A DNA stretch of 11,845 bases from CAVALG01 sp963656085 (GTDB lineage Bacteria; Bacillota; Clostridia; Oscillospirales; Acutalibacteraceae). Both the position numbers and the translations under genes were made by a program. The DNA is taken from contig CAVKHV010000049.1 in assembly GCA_963656085.1 (NCBI GenBank), positions 1-11,845 of the forward strand, given 5' to 3'. The notes beneath the pieces are model-generated. The model saw only the letters and a list, made by a program, of their open reading frames with translations. It did not search any database and was not told the DNA's origin. Below, piece after piece: positions 7,089 to 11,845 of this stretch. Position 1 is the stretch's first letter. Every line of letters begins with the position of its first letter.

Positions 7089-8414
7089 TTATCTGATTTT
7101 TGCTTTTGCCAGTTTCATCTGCTGGGTCAGCGGCCGTTTTGACGGGCAGGAGTAAGAGCAACTGCCGCACTCGATACAATATTGCGGATTAAGCGCGCGC
7201 AAAGCGTTTACGTCCGCCGATCTCATTGCGGTGTCGACCCGTGCAGGAGTCAGGCTCATAGGACATGCTGCGGCGCATCTTCCGCAGTGGATACAGGGCA
7301 GCGGTTCGTTTGCATCTGCTTCCGCTTTGCTCATTGCTATAATCGCATTGTTTTGTTTAAGCACGGGCATATTTATATCCGCTATGCAAATGCCCATCAT
7401 CGGTCCGCCGTACAGTATCTTTTCGGGGCCTTCGGAAAAACCGCCCGCAAAATTTACAACGTCGGCTACCGACGTGCCTATAGGAACAATTACATTTTTA
7501 GGCTCTTTAATTGCGCTTCCGTCAATTGTAAGGCGCTTTGAAACGAGCGGCATACCTGTCCTGATAAAACGCATAAGTGTTGCTATGCTTGTTACATTCA
7601 TAACAACACAGCCGACATCTGCCGGGAGTTTGCCGATAGGCAATCTTCTGCCTGTGACGTTGTAGATAAGCACTTTTTCCGCGCCCTGCGGGTATTTCGA
7701 CGAAAGGCGAACGACCTTTACCGAATCGTCGGTGTCGTATTTATCGCCTGCCATCTGCAAAAATTTTTCTATTGCAAGCGGTTTGTTTTTTTCCACCGCT
7801 ATGAACACCCTTTGAAATCCGAGCACTTTTTTAACAAGGTAAATTCCCTGCATAACATCCTCGGTATTTTCCATACATTCTCTGTAGTCGGAGGTTATGT
7901 ACGGCTCACATTCCGCGGCGTTGATTATCAGCGTGTCAAGTGTCGCCCCCTCTTTACGGGTGAGTTTTATGTGTGCCGGAAAACCTGCGCCGCCAAGCCC
8001 CACAAGTCCGCATTTTCTTGCAGCCGCCGCTAAATCCTTTTCGGTTTCTACCGGAAACGGCTTTATTTCGGGGTCGTGTGTCATCTTACCGTCGGAGTTT
8101 ATAACAACCGCTTCGGAGGCTGCCCCGTTTGTCATAATAACCGTTTTGATTTCGGCAACCGTACCGGAAACGCTTGAATGTATCGGTGCGCTTACGGGGC
8201 GGTCACTGTCGCCTATAAGGGTTCCGACATATACCGTATCGCCTTTTTTTACGGTGGGGGCACAGGGTGCGCCGATGTGCTGCTGCATCGGTATTACTAC
8301 GGTTTCGGGCGGCGGCATAATAACCGTTTCCGAATCTGCGGTGTTTTTCATATGATTGAGATACGCTCCGCCGTGCAGTTTTGCGACGGGGCGGATGGGT
8401 TTTTCTTTTCTCAT
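7089..8414 (-). CDS. rnfC: Rnf electron transport complex subunit C (NADH/FMN, Fe-S)
   Basis: RnfC is the soluble subunit that exchanges electrons with NAD(H) through FMN. The 441-aa product starts with the RnfC N-terminal barrel-like region (GGAYLNH near 15-21, then IPMQQHIGAPC). It has the glycine-rich GLVGLGGAGFPAHIK at 136-150 (nucleotide/FMN region) and INAAECEPY at 164-172. Two ferredoxin-type sets follow: Cys374, 377, 380, 384 and Cys413, 416, 419, 423. The length is normal for Clostridia. I start at ATG 8414; a TTG codon directly before it is in frame, but the AAGGAAGGTGA site is better spaced for the ATG. It is the first gene of the operon. The left end of a foldback element lies only about 28 bp upstream, so nearly the whole leader is that element. 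Confidence 0.96.
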   Translation of the reverse strand: MRKEKPIRPVAKLHGGAYLNHMKNTADSETVIMPPPETVVIPMQQHIGAPCAPTVKKGDTVYVGTLIGDSDRPVSAPIHSSVSGTVAEIKTVIMTNGAASEAVVINSDGKMTHDPEIKPFPVETEKDLAAAARKCGLVGLGGAGFPAHIKLTRKEGATLDTLIINAAECEPYITSDYRECMENTEDVMQGIYLVKKVLGFQRVFIAVEKNKPLAIEKFLQMAGDKYDTDDSVKVVRLSSKYPQGAEKVLIYNVTGRRLPIGKLPADVGCVVMNVTSIATLMRFIRTGMPLVSKRLTIDGSAIKEPKNVIVPIGTSVADVVNFAGGFSEGPEKILYGGPMMGICIADINMPVLKQNNAIIAMSKAEADANEPLPCIHCGRCAAACPMSLTPARVDTAMRSADVNALRALNPQYCIECGSCSYSCPSKRPLTQQMKLAKAKIR

Positions 8415-8442
8415 CAAGTCACCTTCCTTATATGAACCGAAT

Positions 8443-8712
8443 GGACAAAGCAGTCAGGGTACGAAGGTTTTTCGGCTAATCGGTGTACTAAGCGGCTTTG
8501 TTGCCCTCCGCTCGCAATACGACAGTATTCCTCGGTCGGGGCGCTGCGCCGCTAAAGCACACCGCTTGCCGAAAATCTTCGACCTAAAACGAGAAGATTT
8601 TTTGTTTTGGAAGTCGAAGAACGCAGGAATACTACCGTATTTCAAGTGATGAGACAAACAAAACGGGAAAATACTCTGTTTCAGGAACCGTTGTACCCTG
8701 ATTGTTTTGTCT
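8443..8712. repeat. About 270-bp foldback (nested inverted-repeat) element in the rnf leader
   Basis: The ends form a terminal inverted repeat: 8443-8462 matches the reverse complement of 8693-8712 at 17 of 20 positions, and similarity continues inward past GGTT. Inside are further pairings. Arms 8469-8496 and 8548-8575 (starting TTTTCGGC, sharing a CGGTGT core) are imperfect complements. AATAC/GTATT hairpins occur once in each half (8516-8529 and 8628-8641), with similar flanks in inverted orientation. A central CTTCGAC...GTCGAAG pair lies around 8577-8619. Neither strand has a convincing gene. This is the form expected of a non-autonomous foldback/MITE-like repeat or a large structured RNA. 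Because the predicted rnf promoter lies just outside its right end, it should be transcribed as the 5' leader of rnfC. Confidence 0.7.
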
Positions 8713-8729
8713 GTAAAAACTTTTAAATT

Positions 8730-8758
8730 ATAATACTACACAAAATTGCAGTTTTCAA
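8730..8758 (-). promoter_or_regulatory. Predicted promoter of the rnf operon
   Basis: On the minus strand, TTGAAA (-35, 8753-8758) and TATTAT (-10, 8730-8735) are separated by exactly 17 bp. A start near 8723 would give a leader of about 310 nt to the rnfC ATG, almost all of it the foldback element. The promoter sits between the terminator of the upstream metal operon and the element's right end. Confidence 0.65.
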
Positions 8759-8777
8759 GGTTTTAGGGCTTTTTTTT

Positions 8778-8814
8778 GAAAAAATATCGCGCGGAACGCA
8801 ACGCGTTCCGCGCG
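8778..8814 (-). terminator. Intrinsic terminator of the metal-efflux operon
   Basis: A perfect 12-bp stem, CGCGCGGAACGC (8788-8799) with GCGTTCCGCGCG (8803-8814) and a 3-nt loop, is followed on the minus strand by a T-rich tract (complement of the A-run at 8779-8784). It begins 22 nt after the ATPase stop and separates that operon from rnf. Confidence 0.88.
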
Positions 8815-8835
8815 GCGGATATACCGTCAGGCGTA

Positions 8836-10668
8836 TTATTTTTTTAACATTCTCATAGCGTTGATTATTGCAAGAACCGAAACGCCCACATCGGCAAATA
8901 CCGCAAGCCACATACCTGCAAGACCCAGTGCGCCCAGCACCATAACGGCAATTTTTACGCTTATTGCAAAGATGATGTTTTCCTTTACTATCCTGCAAGC
9001 CGCGCGTGAAATTTTCACCGCTTCCGGTATTTTAAGCGGATTGTCGTCCATAATTATTACATCGGCGGCTTCAATGGCGGCGTCCGAGCCGAGCCCGCCC
9101 ATCGCTATGCCGACATCCGACAGCGCCAAAACCGGTGCGTCGTTTATACCGTCACCGGTAAATGCGGTTATACCTTCGTGACCTTTAATATAATCGCTGA
9201 CTATTTTGGCTTTGTCCTGCGGCAACAATTCTGCGTGTACTTTGTCAATCCCTATGATTTCAGCCGTTTTAAGCGCTGTTTTTTTGCGGTCGCCCGTAAG
9301 CATTGCAATATGCACGGCACCGAGATTTTTAAGTTGTTTTACTGCGCCGGCAGAGCCTTTTTTAGGTGAGTCGGAAAGTGCCGCAAATCCTATATATTGT
9401 CCGTCCTCGCAAATATGAATGGCGGTTTCGTTATCCTGAGGCTGCAAATATTCGGCGCCGGCTTTTTTCATAAGACCTGCGTTTCCCGCATATACCGTTT
9501 TACCGCCGACACTGCACTTAATTCCGTAACCCGATATTTCCTCGCAGTTTTTCGGTTCGGTGAATGCTGTATTCTTAAATGTTTCCTTTATCGACAATGC
9601 CAACGGATGATTTGAATATTTTTCTGCCGATAACACCACGCTTTTAAGATGTTCTTCGGTGCAGTTGTGCGGAACCAAGCGGCTTACCGTAAATTTTCCT
9701 GCGGTCAGTGTGCCGGTTTTGTCAAAGAAGAAGGAGTCCGCCTTTGCGAGCCGCTCTATATAAACCGAGCCTTTAAAAAGCACGCCTTTTTTTGAAGCGC
9801 CGCCGATCGCGCCGAAAAATGTAAGCGGAACCGATATAACAAGCGCGCAAGGGCAGGAAACTACCAGGAATATCAGCGCACGCTGTATCCACTTTGAAAA
9901 ATCCAATGTAATGATTGACGGGATAACCGCAATTGCAACCGCCAAACCGACTACTATCGGAGTGTAGACCTTGGCAAAACGGGTTACAAAACTTTCGGTG
10001 CGAGCCTTGCTTTCCGCCGATTCTTCCACCAGCGCAAGTATGCGTGATACGGTTGATTCTTCAATTCCGCCCGTTGTGCGTATTCGCAGTGTGCCGTTAA
10101 TATTAACGCATCCGCTGGCTGCGGTGTCGCCCGGCTTTACGGCGCGCGGCACCGATTCACCCGTAAGGGCGGAGGTGTCAAGCGAACTTTCGCCGCTTAT
10201 TACAACGCCGTCAAGCGGTATGCGCTCGCCCGCTTTTACAACAATGGTATCTCCTGCCTTTACCTCGGCAGGGTCTGCCTCGGTTATCACGCCGTCACGT
10301 TCGATAAACGCTTTGTCGGGGCGCAATTGCATAAGCGATTTAATGGATTTGCGGCTTTTGCCGACGGCGATATTTTCAAACAGTTCACCGACCTGATAAA
10401 ATATCATAACCGCTGCGGCTTCTTTAAATTCAAGCGTCGTTATTGCGCCTATCGTGGCTACGGACATAAGGAAGTTTTCGTCAAACACCTGACCGTGTGC
10501 AATGTTTACGGCGGCTTTTTTCAAAACACCCAATCCCGCAACAAGGTATGCCGCAAAGGGTAAAATTGCGTCCAACCATATGTTCCCGGTTTTAACCATA
10601 AACCCTGCCGCTAAAAGGCAAAGCGATACTATTATAAGTGTAAGCGATTTTTTCTGCTTGCGGCTCAC
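8836..10668 (-). CDS. P1B-type heavy-metal-exporting ATPase (Zn/Cd/Pb type)
   Basis: A 610-aa ATP-driven pump for divalent soft metals in the cytoplasmic membrane. The P-type core is complete: TGES at 169-172 (actuator), SCPC at 271-274 in the membrane (metal-binding CPC), DKTGT at 316-320 with Asp316 as phosphorylation site, His354-Pro355 (nucleotide domain), TGD at 458-460 and GDGIND at 505-510. Asp593 in FADVG of the last membrane helix, with Lys572 in the helix before, fits the Zn/Cd/Pb subgroup (CadA/ZntA-like) rather than copper pumps. It has no N-terminal metal-binding domain; that domain is encoded by the separate gene 15 nt upstream. The start codon is GTG at 10668, preceded by AAGGGGG. 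Cadmium versus zinc preference cannot be told from sequence. Confidence 0.94.
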   Translation of the reverse strand: MSRKQKKSLTLIIVSLCLLAAGFMVKTGNIWLDAILPFAAYLVAGLGVLKKAAVNIAHGQVFDENFLMSVATIGAITTLEFKEAAAVMIFYQVGELFENIAVGKSRKSIKSLMQLRPDKAFIERDGVITEADPAEVKAGDTIVVKAGERIPLDGVVISGESSLDTSALTGESVPRAVKPGDTAASGCVNINGTLRIRTTGGIEESTVSRILALVEESAESKARTESFVTRFAKVYTPIVVGLAVAIAVIPSIITLDFSKWIQRALIFLVVSCPCALVISVPLTFFGAIGGASKKGVLFKGSVYIERLAKADSFFFDKTGTLTAGKFTVSRLVPHNCTEEHLKSVVLSAEKYSNHPLALSIKETFKNTAFTEPKNCEEISGYGIKCSVGGKTVYAGNAGLMKKAGAEYLQPQDNETAIHICEDGQYIGFAALSDSPKKGSAGAVKQLKNLGAVHIAMLTGDRKKTALKTAEIIGIDKVHAELLPQDKAKIVSDYIKGHEGITAFTGDGINDAPVLALSDVGIAMGGLGSDAAIEAADVIIMDDNPLKIPEAVKISRAACRIVKENIIFAISVKIAVMVLGALGLAGMWLAVFADVGVSVLAIINAMRMLKK

Positions 10669-10683
10669 GGGAAAATCCCCCTT

Positions 10684-10905
10684 TTATTTGAGTAAAATCG
10701 TGCAGTCGGGTTCTATTTTTTTGCAGACCTTGACTGCCTTTTTCATTATTGCGTCGATTTTATCGTCGGGCGCTTCAATTGTGAGTTTTTGCATTATAAA
10801 ACTTACGCTGACGTTTTCAACGCCCTCGATTTCGGCAATTGCATTTTCCATTTTTGCGGCGCAGTTTGCACAATCCAAATCTTCAAGTTCATATATTCGT
10901 TTCAT
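10684..10905 (-). CDS. Stand-alone heavy-metal-associated (HMA) domain protein
   Basis: A 73-aa protein consisting of one HMA ferredoxin-like fold. The metal-binding motif is DLDCANC with Cys12 and Cys15, where many HMA domains read GMDCxxC. The remainder (ENAIAEIEGVENVSVSF and KLTIEAP) follows the beta-alpha-beta pattern. In many Zn/Cd pumps this domain is fused to the N-terminus of the ATPase; here it is a free protein directly upstream of a pump that lacks it. It could deliver metal to, or regulate, the ATPase in trans. ATG 10905 has GGAG 7 nt upstream and overlaps the end of the ArsR gene by 17 nt, consistent with coupled translation. Confidence 0.92.
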   Translation of the reverse strand: MKRIYELEDLDCANCAAKMENAIAEIEGVENVSVSFIMQKLTIEAPDDKIDAIMKKAVKVCKKIEPDCTILLK

Positions 10906-11266
10906 TGATATGCTCCATTCCGTTATTAATTATTTTTCTTACATGGTCGTCGGCAAGCGAGTAAAACACAACCTTGCCCTCCTTGCGGAAATTTACCAGG
11001 CGCGCCTGCTTGAGTACGCGCAGCTGGTGGGACACTGCCGATTGGCTGACCTTCAATATCTGCGCCAGATCGCACACGCAGACCTCCGCTTCCGACAGAA
11101 CGCCGAGTATTTTAACCCGTGTGCTGTCGCCGAAAATTTTAAATAATTCCGCCAGGTCATAAAGTTGCTCGTCGCACGGCAGGGTGTTAAGTACCTTTTT
11201 AACAAGGTCGGCGTGCGCGTGTATATACTCGCAGCCTGCAACCTCGTTTTTTGAATTCTCGGTCAT
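10889..11266 (-). CDS. ArsR/SmtB-family metal-sensing repressor
   Basis: A 125-aa winged-helix repressor that releases DNA when it binds metal. The family core is ELFKIFGDSTRVKILGVLSE (40-59), then the recognition region VSQSAVSHQLRVLKQARLV (73-91) and the wing RKEGKVVFYSL. Two possible metal sites are visible. Cys63 and Cys65 (EVCVCDLA) match the CadC-type helix site, with Cys12/His16/His18 (CEYIHAH) as possible partners. Asp106, His108, His119 and Glu122 match the DxH-x10-H-x2-E pattern of SmtB's C-terminal helix. This points to Cd/Zn/Pb sensing rather than arsenic. ATG 11266 has a GGAG site 8 nt upstream. It is first in the operon with the HMA protein and ATPase, and an inverted-repeat operator lies directly upstream. 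Confidence 0.94.
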   Translation of the reverse strand: MTENSKNEVAGCEYIHAHADLVKKVLNTLPCDEQLYDLAELFKIFGDSTRVKILGVLSEAEVCVCDLAQILKVSQSAVSHQLRVLKQARLVNFRKEGKVVFYSLADDHVRKIINNGMEHINETNI

Positions 11267-11280
11267 ATTCTCATCTCCTC

Positions 11281-11308
11281 ATATGAACATATGAATGTAT
11301 GTTCATAT
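11281..11308. promoter_or_regulatory. ArsR/SmtB-type operator
   Basis: ATATGAACATA (11281-11291) is an exact inverted repeat of TATGTTCATAT (11298-11308), with a 6-bp spacer. It fits the general 12-2-12 layout with outer TGAA/TTCA halves known for SmtB/CzrA-type sensors. It overlaps the -10 end and covers the predicted start site of the arsR promoter, so repression by the encoded sensor is likely. Confidence 0.82.
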
Positions 11309-11335
11309 ATTAGCATTATATTATCTGTTTGTCAA
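11307..11335 (-). promoter_or_regulatory. Promoter of the metal-efflux operon
   Basis: On the minus strand, a perfect TTGACA (-35, 11330-11335) and TAATAT (-10, 11307-11312) are spaced by 17 bp. The leader to ATG 11266 is about 35 nt and contains the operator. Confidence 0.85.
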
Positions 11336-11375
11336 TAGGTTTATTAAAAATTTTTGCAAATATTTTCGGGCTGTA

Positions 11376-11423
11376 TTTACTTTGTGATTTAAGTGTGTTA
11401 GAATTCAGTTGTACGGTGTACAA
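11376..11423 (+). promoter_or_regulatory. Possible plus-strand promoter with palindromic operator
   Basis: TTTACT (11376-11381) and TAGAAT (11399-11404) are 17 bp apart and could form a -35/-10 pair. Immediately downstream, over the expected start site, is the palindrome TTGTAC-GGT-GTACAA (11409-11423), a shape typical of TetR-like repressor sites. No regulator gene for it is in the window. It would drive the short ORF at 11472. Confidence 0.4.
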
Positions 11424-11471
11424 ATTGTGCATCGGTGCGGCGCTAAACTTTTCCTTAGCAGGGTGTCGGCA

Positions 11472-11588
11472 ATGTCTATGGCAAAAACAAATCAAAACGG
11501 AGTAAACAGGAACAAAACAAGGTACGCGGTTAAATATGCCTTTAAAAAGTCGCTGCCTTATATGCTTATGGTGCAGTTTGTGTTTTAA
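11472..11588 (+). CDS. 38-aa hypothetical ORF, possibly a truncated membrane-protein start
   Basis: ATG 11472 is preceded by a weak AGGGTG site and opens a 38-codon frame. The product has a Lys/Asn/Arg-rich start, then YAVKYAFKKSLPYMLMVQFVF and a stop. The FKKSLPYML stretch before a hydrophobic run resembles the N-terminus of some AzlC-like transporters, but it ends before a full membrane helix. The likeliest explanations are the remnant of a truncated gene, or a chance ORF. The region is otherwise empty between the metal operon promoter and the next gene's terminator (11336-11629), apart from the promoter-like sequence before it and a short GCTAA/TTAGC hairpin (11442-11459). No further homologous frame is visible downstream. 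Confidence 0.3.
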   Translation: MSMAKTNQNGVNRNKTRYAVKYAFKKSLPYMLMVQFVF

Positions 11589-11629
11589 ACTGATGGGAAA
11601 ATGCGGAGGGCAAAACCGTATATTATGGT

Positions 11630-11664
11630 TAAAAATAATTCGCCGAACCGCTCGGGTCCGACGA
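11630..11664 (-). terminator. Intrinsic terminator of the Gln/Asn-rich gene
   Basis: TCGTCGGACC and GGTTCGGCGA on the minus strand (11664-11655 and 11649-11640) form a 10-bp stem with two G-T pairs and a 5-nt loop. AATTATTTTTAA follows. It lies 17 nt past the stop of the small gene. Confidence 0.78.
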
Positions 11665-11681
11665 ATGTACCGGGATAGAAT

Positions 11682-11816
11682 TCAGAACTGCTGGTTCTGT
11701 TGCTGATTCTGCTGCTGTTGATTTTGGTTTTGCTGCTGATTCTGCTGCTGATTCTGCTGGTTCTGCCGGTTCTGCTGGTTCTGTTGATTTTGTCTGTTCT
11801 GCTGATTCTTTTTCAC
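11682..11816 (-). CDS. 44-aa Gln/Asn-rich small protein
   Basis: A very short gene starting with GTG at 11816, preceded by AAGGTGA at 7-nt spacing. After M-K-K-N the product is almost only Q and N, with two R, in repeats of QQN, RQN and QQQN, and it ends in QQF. The third codon position varies between synonymous bases (CAG/CAA, AAC/AAT) across the repeat, which supports this frame over the overlapping Ala/Glu/Pro-rich frame. It has its own terminator, so it is probably a single-gene unit. No membrane segment, signal peptide or cysteine is present. I do not recognise a defined family. Similar short Q/N-rich proteins occur in Clostridia, and a role in spores or surface assembly would be speculation. 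Confidence 0.7.
   Translation of the reverse strand: MKKNQQNRQNQQNQQNRQNQQNQQQNQQQNQNQQQQNQQQNQQF
11690..11807. repeat. Low-complexity trinucleotide repeat tract within the Gln/Asn-rich gene
   Basis: The tract is built of CAG/CAA and AAC/AAT triplets on the minus strand in units of 9 or 12 bases. It is coding, but its repetition makes it prone to length change by slippage. Confidence 0.75.
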
Positions 11817-11845
11817 AATAATTCACCTTCTTCCTTTGCGTTATT

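Noticed and set aside
8356..8657. Short ORFs on both strands in the rnf leader region
   Set aside because: They arise from the inverted-repeat sequence of the foldback element, and their products look random. The plus-strand one also overlaps the rnfC start.
8443..8712. Insertion sequence with transposase
   Set aside because: Terminal inverted repeats are present, but no transposase frame fits within 270 bp and I could not see a clear target-site duplication.
8723..8998. A 91-codon minus-strand ORF overlapping the end of the ATPase gene
   Set aside because: It overlaps conserved ATPase C-terminal sequence in another frame and runs through the terminator hairpin.
9971..10396. Plus-strand ORF opposite the P1B ATPase
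   Set aside because: Antisense frame of the ATPase actuator region; no ribosome binding site or family features.
11690..11807. Possible CRISPR array
   Set aside because: The repeats are 9- to 12-base coding triplet repeats with no unique spacers.
11629..11826. A 65-codon minus-strand frame rich in Ala, Glu and Pro
   Set aside because: It is another frame of the Gln/Asn repeat and reads through the terminator. Codon variation is synonymous in the Q/N frame, not in this one.

Overview
The window looks like a chromosomal segment from an anaerobic Gram-positive bacterium of the class Clostridia. The signs are a six-gene Rnf operon in the order rnfC-D-G-E-A-B, strong purine-rich ribosome binding sites, tRNA genes with encoded CCA ends, a lipoprotein signal of Gram-positive style and Clostridia-like small proteins. 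An Oscillospirales/Ruminococcaceae-like host is my best guess from style, not from a search.

Layout. (1) 72-616, plus strand: tRNA-Lys(CTT), tRNA-Glu(CTC), a lone 5S rRNA, tRNA-Asn(GTT) and an intrinsic terminator. (2) 617-2140: a small accessory island. It holds the frameshifted relic of a secreted-protein start, an intact XRE-type regulator on the minus strand, a compact divergent promoter region with two CTTATATAAG palindromes, and a lipoprotein gene broken by two frameshifts. (3) 2141-8760, minus strand: promoter, a leader of about 300 nt made almost entirely of a foldback (inverted-repeat) element, then rnfC, rnfD, rnfG, rnfE, rnfA, rnfB and a DUF1015 gene, closed by a hairpin terminator. 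(4) 8770-11335, minus strand: a metal-efflux operon of an ArsR/SmtB-family sensor, a stand-alone heavy-metal-associated (HMA) domain protein and a P1B-type ATPase, with its own promoter, operator and terminator. (5) 11336-11845: a possible plus-strand promoter and palindrome before a 38-codon ORF that may be a truncated gene, then a 44-aa Gln/Asn-rich small protein on the minus strand with its own terminator.

How the parts work together. Rnf is a membrane complex that couples ferredoxin oxidation and NAD+ reduction to ion pumping. All six subunits are present with their cofactor residues, and the genes are tightly packed or overlapping. The metal operon is self-contained: the sensor's predicted Zn/Cd-type sites fit an exporter with the CPC and DxG signatures of Zn/Cd/Pb ATPases, and its operator lies over the -10 region. 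The most unusual feature is the roughly 270-bp foldback element filling the rnf leader. No complete new defence or mobile system is visible; phage, transposase and CRISPR genes are absent.
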